In this document: in pieces, positions 27,451-37,214 of the stretch
Numbering within the stretch: the first letter of the stretch is position 1
Layout: each line of letters starts with the position of its first letter
NCBI GenBank assembly: GCA_002706335.1
Contig: PAKZ01000003.1
Location: forward strand, 105,125-169,124
Length of the DNA stretch: 64,000 bases
Direction: 5' to 3'
DNA from: Ahrensia sp.
Lineage (GTDB): Bacteria > Pseudomonadota > Alphaproteobacteria > Rhizobiales > Rhizobiaceae
The notes under the pieces: model-generated
Database searches by the model: none
The model's input: the letters and a program-made list of their open reading frames with translations, nothing else
Told to the model about the DNA's origin: nothing
Translations under genes and position numbers: made by a program

Positions 27451-30400
27451 ATGTCGATCAAGGCCGCCATCCACCATCTGACGCATTACCGCTACGACAG
27501 GCCCGTTTCGCTCGGTCCGCAGATTATCCGGTTGAGACCGGCGCCGCACAGCCGCACACGGGTCATCTCGCATTCGCTGAAGGTCACGCCATCCGAGCAT
27601 TTCGTGAACCACCAGCAGGATCCCTATGGCAACTGGTTGGCGCGTTTCGTTTTTCCGAAACCGGTGACGGAGCTGAAGATCGAGGTCGATCTCGTCGCCG
27701 ACATGACGGTCTACAATCCGTTCGATTTCTTCGTCGAGGAAAAGGCCGAGGAATATCCGTTCGAATATGACGAAGATCTGAAGCCGGACCTCGTCATCTA
27801 CCGGACGCCGGAGCCGGCAGGGCCGCTGCTGAACGACTTTCTCGCGACCATCGACCGGTCGAACCAGCGCACGGTCGACATGGTGGTCAATCTGAACACG
27901 CGGCTGTCGCAGCATGTCGATTACATCATCCGCATGGAACCGGGCGTCCAGACGCCGGAAGAGACGCTGCAGATCGGCAAGGGTTCCTGCCGCGACACGT
28001 CGTGGCTTCTGGGGCAGATCCTGCGTCATCTCGGGCTCGCCGCGCGCTTCGTTTCCGGCTACCTGATCCAGCTGAAGCCGGACATCGTCTCGCTAGACGG
28101 GCCGCCCGGCACCGATCACGATTTCACCGACCTGCATGCATGGGCGGAGGTTTATATTCCCGGCGCCGGCTGGATCGGGCTCGACCCGACGTCGGGGTTG
28201 CTGACAGGCGAAAGCCATATCCCGCTTGCCGCGACGCCGCATTACCGCAACGCCGCGCCGATTTCCGGCACGGCGACCTTCGCCAATGTCGATTTCGCCT
28301 TCGACATGAAGGTAACGCGAACAGCGGAACATCCGCGCATCACCAAGCCTTTTTCCGACGAAGCCTGGACGGCGCTCGATGAATTGGGACGCAAGGTGGA
28401 CGCCTCACTGGCGGCGGGCGACGTGCGACTGACAATGGGCGGCGAGCCGACCTTCGTTTCGATCGACGATTTCGAATCCGCCGAATGGAACACGGATGCC
28501 GTCGGCCCGCAAAAACGCGAACTCGCCGACAAGCTGATCCGGCGGCTGCGCGACCGGTTCGCGCCTGGCGGCTTCCTGCATTACGGACAGGGCAAATGGT
28601 ATCCGGGCGAGACGCTGCCGCGCTGGACTTTCTCGCTCTACTGGCGGCGCGCCGGCAAGCCGATCTGGCAGGACGCCTCGCTGATCGCCGAGGAAGGAAA
28701 GGATACTGGCGTCGACGCCGACAAGGCGAGCGCGTTGCTTGGCGCGATTGCGGAGGAACTGGGCGTCGAGCCGGACTATGTCGCGCCGGCCTATGAGGAT
28801 CCGGCGGAATGGATCATCAAGGAAGGCAATCTGCCGGACAATGTGACGCCGGAGAACTCGAAACTGAAGGATCCGGAGGAACGACACCGGCTTGCCAAGG
28901 TGTTCGCGCGCGGCTTGAACGAACCGTCGGGCTTCGTGCTGCCGATCCAGAGCTGGCAGTCGAAAGCATCCGGCACGCGGTGGCGGTCGGAACGCTGGAA
29001 AACGCGGCGGGGCAAGATCTTCCTCGTTCCCGGCGACAGCCCGGTCGGCTACCGTTTGCCGCTCGGCTCGCTTCCCTATGTGCCGCCATCCTCCTATCCC
29101 TATGTGAATATCGCCGATCCGACGGAACCGCGCGGTCCTCTGCCGGATTTTGCAGCGTCAGACGCCATCGCGGCCGAACAGGGCGGACATCAGCAGCCTG
29201 TCGCCTCGTTCACGCCGGGCGGCAGCGTGCAGAACGTCATTGAACAGGAACTCGGTGAACTGGGCGGCGCGGTCCGCACGGCGCTGTCCGTCGAGGCCCG
29301 GGACGGTCGGCTCTGCGTTTTCATGCCGCCGGTTGAACGTATCGAGGATTACCTGGAGCTGGTGCGTGCCGCGGAGAGTGCGGCGAAAAAGCTCGGCCTC
29401 ACCGTGCATATCGAAGGCTACTCGCCGCCGACCGATCCGCGGATGAACGTTATCCGCGTCGCGCCCGCCCCGGGTGTGATCGAGGTTAACATTCACCCTG
29501 CCGCGAGCTGGGAGGATTGCGTCGCGACGACAGAGATCATCTACGAAGAAGCGCGGCAGACACGCCTCGGCGCCGACAAATTCATGATCGACGGTCGTCA
29601 TACCGGCACCGGCGGCGGCAACCATGTGGTGGTTGGCGGGGCGACGACGATGGACAGCCCCTTCCTGCGAAGGCCGGACCTGCTGCGCAGCCTGATCCTG
29701 CACTGGCAACGCCATCCGAGCCTGTCCTATCTTTTTTCCGGCCTGTTCATCGGTCCGACCAGCCAGGCGCCACGCATCGACGAGGCGCGCCACGACAGCC
29801 TCTACGAACTGGAAGTCGCGCTTTCGCAGATCCCGCATCCGGGGCAGGGCCAAGCTCCGCTGCCCTGGCTTACCGACCGGTTGCTGCGCAACATGCTGAC
29901 GGACGTCACAGGCAACACGCATCGCGCCGAGATCTGCATCGACAAGCTCTATTCCCCCGACGGGCCGACCGGCCGGCTGGGGCTGGTCGAGTTTCGCGGC
30001 TTCGAGATGCCGCCCAATGCGCGCATGAGCCTGGCGCAGCAGGTGCTCATCCGCGCGATCATCGCGCGGCTGTGGCACAGCCCCGTCGGCGGCAATCTGA
30101 CCCGCTGGGGTACGGTTTTGCATGACCGTTTCATGCTGCCGCATTTCGTCTGGGAGGATTTTCTCGACGTGCTGCGCGACCTCGGCCAGCACGGTTTCGA
30201 CCTCCGGCCGGAGTGGTACGAGGCGCAGGCCGAGTTCCGCTTCCCCTTCTGCGGGGCCGTCGACTACGAGGGCGTGCATCTGGAAATCCGCCAGGCGCTC
30301 GAACCTTGGCACGTGCTTGGCGAGACCGGCGCGATCGGCGGCACAGTGCGCTACACAGACTCGTCGACGGAACGTCTGCAAGTGAAACTGGTGACCACCG

Positions 30401-30789
30401 ATCCGGACCGCTACATCGTCACCTGCAACAAACGCAGTGTGCCGCTGATCAAGACCGGCACGGGCGGAATGGCCGTGGGCGCGGTGCGCTACAAGGCTTG
30501 GCAGCCCGCAATGGCGCTGCATCCGGTGCTGCCGGTCGATGCGCCGCTGACCTTCGATATCTTCGACACGTGGACCGGACGGGCGCTCGGCGGTTGCGTC
30601 TACCACGTCGCGCATCCGGGCGGGCGCAATTACGAAACGTTCCCGGTCAATGGCTACGAGGCCGACGCGCGACGGCTTGCGCGTTTCGAGGCCAACGGCC
30701 ATAGTCCCGGCTCTTATGCGCCCCAGCCGGAAGCGCGCCATCCGGAGTTCCCGATGACGCTCGATTTGAGGCGCGCGCCGGGACTCTGA
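27451..30789 (+). CDS. Large transglutaminase-like protein with DUF2126 C-terminal region
   Basis: A 1112-residue cytoplasmic protein. A bacterial transglutaminase N-terminal domain (~1-100) leads to a transglutaminase core with the complete triad: Cys180 ([10 protein letters not shown]), His229 (DLHAWAEVY) and Asp245 (GLDPTSG). From about residue 300 to the end it is the DUF2126 region, with [24 protein letters not shown] and a GS-like amidoligase flavour. It forms an operon with an ATP-grasp/alpha-E protein (five bases downstream) and a second transglutaminase. Comparative genomics has proposed such sets as peptide or amide-bond forming systems. The substrate is not known. Confidence 0.9.
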   Translation: MSIKAAIHHLTHYRYDRPVSLGPQIIRLRPAPHSRTRVISHSLKVTPSEHFVNHQQDPYGNWLARFVFPKPVTELKIEVDLVADMTVYNPFDFFVEEKAEEYPFEYDEDLKPDLVIYRTPEPAGPLLNDFLATIDRSNQRTVDMVVNLNTRLSQHVDYIIRMEPGVQTPEETLQIGKGSCRDTSWLLGQILRHLGLAARFVSGYLIQLKPDIVSLDGPPGTDHDFTDLHAWAEVYIPGAGWIGLDPTSGLLTGESHIPLAATPHYRNAAPISGTATFANVDFAFDMKVTRTAEHPRITKPFSDEAWTALDELGRKVDASLAAGDVRLTMGGEPTFVSIDDFESAEWNTDAVGPQKRELADKLIRRLRDRFAPGGFLHYGQGKWYPGETLPRWTFSLYWRRAGKPIWQDASLIAEEGKDTGVDADKASALLGAIAEELGVEPDYVAPAYEDPAEWIIKEGNLPDNVTPENSKLKDPEERHRLAKVFARGLNEPSGFVLPIQSWQSKASGTRWRSERWKTRRGKIFLVPGDSPVGYRLPLGSLPYVPPSSYPYVNIADPTEPRGPLPDFAASDAIAAEQGGHQQPVASFTPGGSVQNVIEQELGELGGAVRTALSVEARDGRLCVFMPPVERIEDYLELVRAAESAAKKLGLTVHIEGYSPPTDPRMNVIRVAPAPGVIEVNIHPAASWEDCVATTEIIYEEARQTRLGADKFMIDGRHTGTGGGNHVVVGGATTMDSPFLRRPDLLRSLILHWQRHPSLSYLFSGLFIGPTSQAPRIDEARHDSLYELEVALSQIPHPGQGQAPLPWLTDRLLRNMLTDVTGNTHRAEICIDKLYSPDGPTGRLGLVEFRGFEMPPNARMSLAQQVLIRAIIARLWHSPVGGNLTRWGTVLHDRFMLPHFVWEDFLDVLRDLGQHGFDLRPEWYEAQAEFRFPFCGAVDYEGVHLEIRQALEPWHVLGETGAIGGTVRYTDSSTERLQVKLVTTDPDRYIVTCNKRSVPLIKTGTGGMAVGAVRYKAWQPAMALHPVLPVDAPLTFDIFDTWTGRALGGCVYHVAHPGGRNYETFPVNGYEADARRLARFEANGHSPGSYAPQPEARHPEFPMTLDLRRAPGL

Positions 30790-30793
30790 CACG

Positions 30794-33196
30794 ATGAACA
30801 TGCAAGGCGAACCATTGCCGGACAGCCCGACAGGACGCCTGCTATCCGGCTACAGCCGCCTTGACGATGTACCCGACGAGCTGATCGGCGCCGACGGGCG
30901 AATCCGCCCGGTCTGGCACGATCTTATCCAGGCAATCGCCGCGATGTCGGAGGAAGAGCTTTCGGCGCGCATGGCGCGGGGCGACCAGTATCTGCGCGAT
31001 GCCGGCGTCTTTTACCGCCATTACGGACCGCAGGACACGACCGAGCGCGACTGGCCCCTGTCGCACATGCCGCTTTTGATTGACGAAACCGAGTGGAACG
31101 TCATCGCCGACGGCCTGGTGCAGCGCGCCGATTTGCTGGAACGCATCATCGCCGACCTTTACGGGCCGAACAGCCTCGTCGCCGACGGGCACCTACCGGC
31201 GCCGCTGATCGCCAACAACAGGGAATGGTTGCGGCCGCTGGTCGGCGTGACGCCGCGATCCGGCCATTTCCTGCATTTCCTCGCATTCGACCTCGGCCGC
31301 GGGCCGGACGGGAACTGGTGGGTTCTCGGCGACCGCACCCAGGCCCCTTCCGGCGCCGGCTTCGCTCTGGAAAACCGCATCGCCACCTCGCGCATTTTCT
31401 CCGACACATACGGCCGCTCCAACGTCGAGCGGCTGGCCGGGTTCTTCCGCGATTTCCGCGACAGGCTGCTGGCGCTTCGCGAGAATGAAGAAGGCCGCGT
31501 CGGAATCCTGACGCCGGGACCGCTCAACGACACCTATTTCGAGCATGCCTATATAGCCCGCTATCTGGGCTTCATGCTGCTCGAGGGAGAGGACCTGACG
31601 GTGCGAAACGGCCGGCTGATGGTGCGCACCATAGACGGTCTGTCACCGGTCAGCGTGTTGTGGCGACGGCTAGATTCCGCCTGGGCCGATCCGCTGGAGC
31701 TCAACGACAACTCTCGGCTCGGCACGCCGGGCATGGTCGGCGCGGTCCGAAACGGCTCGGTGACGATGATCAACGCGCTTGGCTCCGGCGTGCTGGAAAC
31801 GCGCGCCTTCCTCGCCTTCGTCCCGCGCATCTGCGAAGCGATGACCGGCGAGAGCCTGAAGATCCCGAATATCGCGACATGGTGGTGCGGACAGCCGCGC
31901 GAACGCGAACATGTGAAGGCCAACGCCCAGAAGATGACGATCGGCGACGCCTTCGCGACCCGCCTGCCTTTCGATCTCGACGACATCTCAGTCGTCGGCG
32001 GAACCGTGGGCGAGCATCGCAACGCGGTCGACAACTGGATCGACACAAGCGCGGCTCATCTCGTTGGTCAGGAAGTGGTTACGCTTTCGACCGCGCCAGC
32101 CTTTGTCGACGGTGCTCTGGCGCCGCGCCCGATGAGCCTGCGCGTCTTCCTCGCGCGGACAGCCGACGGCTGGCGGGTAATGCCGGGCGGTTTCGCGCGT
32201 ATCGGGCGATCCGGCGACACCCCTGAACTCGCCATGCAGCGTGGCGGCTCGGTCGCCGATGTCTGGGTCGTGCGCAAGTCCGCGGTCGATCGTGAAACGA
32301 CGCTTGCACCGTCCGCCGCGCCCTTCGTGCGAAACCAGCCGGGCGTATTGCCGAGCCGGGCCGCCGACAATCTCTACTGGCTCGGCCGTTACGTCGAACG
32401 GGCGGAGACCATGATCCGGCTCACGAGGGCCTATCATCTGCGTCTCGCGGAGACTGCCTGGCCCGACACGCCGCTGCTGAGCGATCTCGCCAACTATTTG
32501 AAGTTACTGGGCATCGAGCCCGAGGATGCGATACCGGAGGGCATTTCCGCGGCGATCGCCTCGGCATCGGCATCGGCCGGGCATGTTCGCGACCGGTTTT
32601 CGCTGGATGGCTGGCTGGCGCTTTCCGACATCGAGAAGACGATTCGCAACATGGCGCGAACGGCGACGCCCGGCGACGACATGGCGCGCGCCATGGGGGT
32701 TCTCCTGCGCAAGCTTTCGGGCTTTTCGGGCCTCGTTCACGAGAACATGTATCGTTTCAACGGCTGGCGCTTCCTGAGCATAGGCCGTTCGCTCGAACGG
32801 GCGATCGCGATCACTTATGTGCTGGCGCGCTTCGCCGATCCGGACGCTCCGGAGGGCGCGCTCGATCTCGCCGTCGAGGTTGGCGACAGCGCCATGTCCC
32901 ATCGCCGGCGCTATGCGGTCGCCACCAATCGCGAGACGGTGATAGACCTGCTGGCGCTCGACCCGCTCAATCCCCGTTCCGTCGTTCACCAGTTCGACAA
33001 GCTGCAGGAGCATTTCGGCTTTTTGCCGGGCGCGGAGCGCCACCGGCCGACAACGGAATTGCAGCGCGCCATGCTGAAGACGCATGCGGCGCTTTCGGTC
33101 CACACCGCCGGCAGCCTCGACACCGCCGCGCTTCTCAATCTGGGTGCGGAGATCGGTCAATTGTCCGAAGAAATCCGCAAGGCCTATTTCCGGTAA
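30794..33196 (+). CDS. Circularly permuted ATP-grasp plus alpha-E domain protein
   Basis: An 800-residue fusion. The N-terminal ~60-480 is a circularly permuted type 2 ATP-grasp domain (RPVWHDL, then SGHFLHFLAFDLGRGPDG and LGDRTQAPSGAGFALENR). The C-terminal ~490-795 is an all-helical alpha-E domain beginning at LPSRAADNLYWLGRYVERAE. In many genomes these two are separate neighbouring genes, and fusion supports a physical complex. ATP-grasp enzymes form acyl-phosphates and then amide bonds, so this is the likely ligase of the system. It starts five bases after the transglutaminase/DUF2126 gene and ends nine bases before the next. Confidence 0.9.
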   Translation: MNMQGEPLPDSPTGRLLSGYSRLDDVPDELIGADGRIRPVWHDLIQAIAAMSEEELSARMARGDQYLRDAGVFYRHYGPQDTTERDWPLSHMPLLIDETEWNVIADGLVQRADLLERIIADLYGPNSLVADGHLPAPLIANNREWLRPLVGVTPRSGHFLHFLAFDLGRGPDGNWWVLGDRTQAPSGAGFALENRIATSRIFSDTYGRSNVERLAGFFRDFRDRLLALRENEEGRVGILTPGPLNDTYFEHAYIARYLGFMLLEGEDLTVRNGRLMVRTIDGLSPVSVLWRRLDSAWADPLELNDNSRLGTPGMVGAVRNGSVTMINALGSGVLETRAFLAFVPRICEAMTGESLKIPNIATWWCGQPREREHVKANAQKMTIGDAFATRLPFDLDDISVVGGTVGEHRNAVDNWIDTSAAHLVGQEVVTLSTAPAFVDGALAPRPMSLRVFLARTADGWRVMPGGFARIGRSGDTPELAMQRGGSVADVWVVRKSAVDRETTLAPSAAPFVRNQPGVLPSRAADNLYWLGRYVERAETMIRLTRAYHLRLAETAWPDTPLLSDLANYLKLLGIEPEDAIPEGISAAIASASASAGHVRDRFSLDGWLALSDIEKTIRNMARTATPGDDMARAMGVLLRKLSGFSGLVHENMYRFNGWRFLSIGRSLERAIAITYVLARFADPDAPEGALDLAVEVGDSAMSHRRRYAVATNRETVIDLLALDPLNPRSVVHQFDKLQEHFGFLPGAERHRPTTELQRAMLKTHAALSVHTAGSLDTAALLNLGAEIGQLSEEIRKAYFR

Positions 33197-33205
33197 ATCG
33201 GCGGC

Positions 33206-34084
33206 ATGCTCTACGACATCCTGTTGAAGATCGAGTACGACTATCCGGATACGGCCGAAGCCGGCCGCCATATGGTGCGGATCATGCCGGCGGATCTACC
33301 CGGCGAGCAACGCGCCATTGCCGCGACCATGACCGTAACGCCGAAGCCGCAGGAGTGGATCGACCGGGTCGACTTCTTCGGCAATCGTTTCTCCGAATTG
33401 CTGTTCGACCAGCCGCATGACGTGGTATCCTTCGAGGCGAAGGCGCGGGTCGAGAGGGTCGCGCCGGGCTCGCGCTTCGACATGTCGCCACCGCTTGCGG
33501 GTCTAGCGCAGGAAATCGAAGCCTATCGCGGAGTCGACGCCTGGTCCCCGCATCATTTCACGGGCGCCTCGACGCTTGTGCCGATCGACGGCGGGACGAC
33601 GGACTATGCCAGCGCCCATGTCCGGGACGGCGCCAGCACGATGGAGATCGTTTCGGCGATCAACCTCGCGATCAATCGCGACATGACATTCGATCCCGAA
33701 GCGACGACCGTGGATACGCCGATGCTGGAGGCCTTCCAGCGACGCCACGGGGTTTGCCAGGACTTCTCTCATATCATGATCGCCTGCCTTCGAGGCATCG
33801 GCATTCCGGCCGGCTATGTCAGTGGCTATCTGCGGACGATTCCGCCACCCGGCCGGCCGCGGCTCGAAGGCGCCGACGCGATGCATGCCTGGGTGAGGGC
33901 CTGGTGCGGCGGCGAAATGGGCTGGGTCGAATTCGACCCGACAAACGCAACCATGGCCGGGGAGGATCACGTGGTCATTGCGCGGGCCCGCGATTATTTT
34001 GATATAGCGCCGGTGAAAGGCGTGATGCGGTCCGCCGGTGCGCACACCAGCACCCAATCCGTAGATGTCGTGCCGGTCGGGTAA
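33206..34084 (+). CDS. Transglutaminase family protein
   Basis: A 292-residue protein. A bacterial transglutaminase N-terminal beta domain (~1-150) precedes a transglutaminase core with Cys184 (HGVCQDFSH), His227 (MHAWVRAW) and Asp244 (VEFDPTN), so the papain-like triad is intact. It is the third gene of the triad with DUF2126-transglutaminase and ATP-grasp/alpha-E proteins. Bacterial members are thought to act as peptidases or amidases rather than crosslinkers. Here it may cleave or transfer what the ligase makes. No signal peptide is visible, so it is probably cytoplasmic. Confidence 0.9.
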   Translation: MLYDILLKIEYDYPDTAEAGRHMVRIMPADLPGEQRAIAATMTVTPKPQEWIDRVDFFGNRFSELLFDQPHDVVSFEAKARVERVAPGSRFDMSPPLAGLAQEIEAYRGVDAWSPHHFTGASTLVPIDGGTTDYASAHVRDGASTMEIVSAINLAINRDMTFDPEATTVDTPMLEAFQRRHGVCQDFSHIMIACLRGIGIPAGYVSGYLRTIPPPGRPRLEGADAMHAWVRAWCGGEMGWVEFDPTNATMAGEDHVVIARARDYFDIAPVKGVMRSAGAHTSTQSVDVVPVG

Positions 34085-34310
34085 CCCCTCTCCAGTCCCG
34101 TATGCCACCGGGGGTTGACCGTCGCTGGATGCGCCGCACCTGATCCGTAGCCACGGGCAAAGGCGGATATTTCTGTCCCGCAATCTCAGCTACGAGTAAA
34201 AACACCGCCATATTCCGGTTTGTAAACGCCTATCACATTTATAACGGCTCAAAATGGAATCTATCCCGCCATTAAGACTCTTTCCATGAATCCCTCATAT
34301 TATTTTTAGT

Positions 34311-34481
34311 ATGAAAATACTTGCTTTTGTTCCATTGCTGCTTGTCGGATGTGTCGCGATCGATGAAGTCGCGCTGAAAGGCCGATATTCTGAAGCGGTC
34401 ATGACGCAGTCCGACCACTGGGGCGGAGAGGTGAGCCGGGACATAAGGCACTGGATTTCGAGGAATCTGGGCGGGCGCTAA
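34311..34481 (+). CDS. Small putative lipoprotein
   Basis: A 56-residue frame. MKILAFVPLLLVGC is a short lipoprotein signal with the lipobox LVGC, predicting lipidation of Cys14 and a mature chain of about 43 polar residues (VAIDEVALKGRYSEAVM, ending SRNLGGR). Asp at +4 and not +2 does not favour inner-membrane retention. There is no clear Shine-Dalgarno sequence and the upstream DNA is AT-rich. The call therefore rests on the lipobox and codon use. Neighbouring genes give no functional hint. Confidence 0.55.
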   Translation: MKILAFVPLLLVGCVAIDEVALKGRYSEAVMTQSDHWGGEVSRDIRHWISRNLGGR

Positions 34482-34604
34482 AATCATCGGTTGCATCAGG
34501 GCGGATTTTCGGTGTCCCGCCATTCGCGGGCGACTTATGGCCGCGTTCCGAGGTTATTAACCGAATTCAGCGATCCTTTACGCATCATCGGGGGACAATG
34601 GACG

Positions 34605-34691
34605 ATGGTCTGGCTTTTGGGATTTGCGGTATTTGCGTTCGTTTCAGGTTGTGGTGTTTCCCTGCTGCTTTTGCGCCGGGATCCCTACTGA
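34605..34691 (+). CDS. Possible 28-residue single-span peptide
   Basis: A 28-codon frame, MVWLLGFAVFAFVSGCGV and then SLLLLRRDPY, is almost entirely one hydrophobic segment with a basic end. GGGGGA stands nine bases before the ATG. The frame is also open upstream to a TTG at 34491 (66 residues), but that extension has no ribosome binding site. The hydrophobic composition in a GC-rich genome is suggestive, yet a chance frame cannot be excluded. Confidence 0.35.
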   Translation: MVWLLGFAVFAFVSGCGVSLLLLRRDPY

Positions 34692-34790
34692 AATCCTTTT
34701 CGAACTCCGGCCGCCGAAAAGCGCGCTAACAGTGTTTTGATTGGGCGTTGTGCGCGGCCGCGTATAAAATCGCGGCAGGAGGACAAGCAC

Positions 34791-35369
34791 ATGCTCGATC
34801 GCAGGCAATTCACGCTTCTGCTGGCGGCATCTACGGCGAGCGCGACGGCTTTTTCGGCAATCGCCGCCGAGATCGGGGATGACGGGCTTCATGTGCAGCC
34901 CTGGTTCATGCAGACCTTCCTCGATCTCGCCGAGGACAAGGCCGAAGCCGAGGCCGCCGGCAAGCATTTCGCGATCGTGTTCGAGCAGCGCGGCTGTCCC
35001 TATTGCAAGGAAATGCACGAGGTCAACTTTGCGAGGCCGGAAATCGCCGATTACGTTTCGTCCAATTTCGGCATGCTGCAATTGAACTTGTGGGGGTCGC
35101 GCGCGGTCACCGATTTCGACGGCGAAGAACTTGAGGAGCGCGACCTGGCGCGTAAATGGAATGTCCATTTCACGCCGACCATCGTGTTCTTCGGTCCGGG
35201 CGGCGACGCCGAAGTGATCCGCATGCCAGGCTATTTCAAGCCGTTTCACTTCATCTCGATGTTCGAATATGTGGCCAGCGACCATTATGCAGGAGAAGGC
35301 TTCCAGCGGTTCCTGCAAGCCCGGTTCGACCGGCTTGAGGAGGAAGGCAGGAAGCCGGATCTCTGGTAG
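34791..35369 (+). CDS. Exported thioredoxin-like protein (SoxW-like)
   Basis: A 192-residue protein with the thioredoxin motif CPYC (Cys69, Cys72) and a cis-proline in FTPTIVFF. It resembles SoxW and other periplasmic thioredoxin-like reductants. The N-terminus MLDRRQFTLLLAAS fits a twin-arginine signal (R-R-x-F) with a hydrophobic stretch and a cut near AIAAE, so Tat export is likely. AGGAGG eight bases upstream fixes the start. No sox genes are nearby, so the redox partner is unknown. It may serve disulfide reduction or heme maturation in the periplasm. Confidence 0.82.
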   Translation: MLDRRQFTLLLAASTASATAFSAIAAEIGDDGLHVQPWFMQTFLDLAEDKAEAEAAGKHFAIVFEQRGCPYCKEMHEVNFARPEIADYVSSNFGMLQLNLWGSRAVTDFDGEELEERDLARKWNVHFTPTIVFFGPGGDAEVIRMPGYFKPFHFISMFEYVASDHYAGEGFQRFLQARFDRLEEEGRKPDLW

Positions 35370-35532
35370 CGGTCGAGCGGCATCAGGCTCTTGCGAAAGA
35401 GCAGCCCCTACCGATCAAGCCTGCCAAATCTTGTAGTGTATTCATACAGCGCCCAGGTGATGCCGTCGTCAATATAGAATAACCTTATATTAATTTGCGG
35501 CCACTTTTATTTTTAGTTTATCTTGGCTATCC

Positions 35533-35550
35533 ACTACACTAATCTGTAGT
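35533..35550. promoter_or_regulatory. Dyad upstream of the autotransporter gene
   Basis: ACTACACTAATCTGTAGT has perfect six-base arms (ACTACA/TGTAGT) around six bases, 18 bp in all, the size of a LuxR-type box. It is about 65-82 bases before the YadA-like start codon, in AT-rich promoter-like DNA. Confidence 0.4.
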
Positions 35551-35614
35551 TGAAAAAGCGATAATTATATTTGTGCTTCCCTTTTGGCCTCTGCGTATAT
35601 TGGGAATGCAACAC

Positions 35615-37186
35615 ATGTTCAGGAAGTTCGGGTTTATTGCTACCACGTCTTTGATCGCGATCGGCGCTTCGGCGCTGCCGGACGATGCCGAGGCACAATC
35701 GCTGGTCGATGTCTGTACCGGCCTGAGTGTCGACATACCGGTCCTGACGCCGGTCGCCGAATCGACTTCGGGCCTGCTATCCGGCTTTCTCGATCCGGTG
35801 CTCAACGCGATCGTGGGGGACGTCAATACCAATATCGTGGACATCCTCAGCGGCCAGAATATCGGCGTTACCGTGCAAGACGAGGACAACAACCAGGTCC
35901 TGAGCACGGATGACTGCAATCTTGTTGCTGACGACGTCGTCATCGAGGAGGAGGCCGGCATCGCGATCGGCGGCGGAACGATCAGCGCGCTGGGTGGGAT
36001 GTCCAATCCACTTGCCGCCGCGGGCGAGGTGAACTCGATCGCAATCGGCAACGATGCCTCGACCGATGCGGCGGCGACCAGCGCCATCGCGCTCGGTCTG
36101 CGCGGTTCGGTCGACGCGATCGACGGAGTCGCCATCGGGCGGGACACATCGGTTACTGCGGAAGGCGGCGTCGCCCTCGGGGCCGACTCGACCGCCAGCC
36201 GCACCGGCATGAATGGCGCGGCCGAAGACTTTAGCGGCACAGCGGTCACCTCGACCGCGGGGGCGGTTTCGGTCGGAACGGCGGGCGGGGAACGCCAGAT
36301 CACCAACCTGGCCGGCGGCACCCAGGACACGGACGCGATCAATCTGCGCCAGCTGCGCGCGGTCGCCGACAATCTCGCCACGTCGATCGGCGGCGGCACA
36401 ACATTCAATTCGACGACCGGGCTATTCACCGGACCGAATTTCACGATCCGAGGAACGATCTATACTGATGTCGGCAACGCGCTGGAGGCGCTCGATACGA
36501 CGCTCGGCGTCATTTCGGCGAACAATACGAGCGGGTTCGCGGATGCGACATCGACCGGCGAAGATGCGCTTGCCACGGGCTACGGGTCGAGCGCCTCAGG
36601 CGACCAGGCTGCAGCCTACGGCACGAATGCGTCAGCCGGCGGAACCAATTCGACCGCAGTCGGTTATGGCGCGTCGGCCAGCCAGGCCAATACGACGGCA
36701 ATCGGCTATGGCGCATCGACCAGCCGAGCCGGCCAGATGGCGTTCGGTACGGCGGCCAACAGCTATACGATGCCCGGTATCACCTCCCTGGCAAGCCGGG
36801 CGGCGCAATCCGGCCCGGTCGAGATCGTAACCTCCGATGCAAACGGCAATCTCGCCACGGTTTCCGCAGACGACCTCCTGGGCGACATCATCAATCTTTA
36901 CGAGGACGTCGATGTCACGGATCTGCGTCGGCTGATCAACGAGGTCCAGTCGGAGTCGCGCCAAGGGATCGCAGCGGCAATGGCAATGGCGCAGGCGCCG
37001 ATGCCCTCCGCGCCCGGCCGGACGACCTGGGCCGCCAATATGGCTATCTACAAGGGCGAGTGGGCATCGGGCTTCGCGATGGCGCACCGGCTTCCGACCA
37101 GCGTGCCGGTCAGCGTCCATGCCGCGCTCAGCCTGACTGCTTCCGGCGTACCGGGAGCGCGCGCAGGTTTCGCGGGCGAATTCTGA
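35615..37186 (+). CDS. YadA-type trimeric autotransporter adhesin
   Basis: About 523 residues. A signal peptide (MFRKFGFIATTSLIAIGASA) leads to a unique N-terminal region (~30-130). YadA head repeats (NSIAIGNDA, SAIALG, GVAIGRD, GVALGAD) follow, then a neck (QITNLAGGTQDTDAINLRQL). A second short head block of TAVGYGA-type repeats comes next, then a short stalk. A C-terminal YadA anchor (final ~75 residues, ending in Phe) forms the outer-membrane barrel. It is short for an adhesin. GGGAA lies eight bases before this ATG; an ATG three codons earlier is possible. It is convergent with a LuxR-type regulator. Confidence 0.88.
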   Translation: MFRKFGFIATTSLIAIGASALPDDAEAQSLVDVCTGLSVDIPVLTPVAESTSGLLSGFLDPVLNAIVGDVNTNIVDILSGQNIGVTVQDEDNNQVLSTDDCNLVADDVVIEEEAGIAIGGGTISALGGMSNPLAAAGEVNSIAIGNDASTDAAATSAIALGLRGSVDAIDGVAIGRDTSVTAEGGVALGADSTASRTGMNGAAEDFSGTAVTSTAGAVSVGTAGGERQITNLAGGTQDTDAINLRQLRAVADNLATSIGGGTTFNSTTGLFTGPNFTIRGTIYTDVGNALEALDTTLGVISANNTSGFADATSTGEDALATGYGSSASGDQAAAYGTNASAGGTNSTAVGYGASASQANTTAIGYGASTSRAGQMAFGTAANSYTMPGITSLASRAAQSGPVEIVTSDANGNLATVSADDLLGDIINLYEDVDVTDLRRLINEVQSESRQGIAAAMAMAQAPMPSAPGRTTWAANMAIYKGEWASGFAMAHRLPTSVPVSVHAALSLTASGVPGARAGFAGEF

Positions 37187-37214
37187 AGCAAGTCACGCAG
37201 GGCGGGATCCACGG

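Noticed and set aside
29158-30801. A 547-codon minus-strand frame inside the transglutaminase/DUF2126 gene
   Set aside because: Antisense to a protein with an intact catalytic triad. Composition is shadow-like, with no ribosome binding site.
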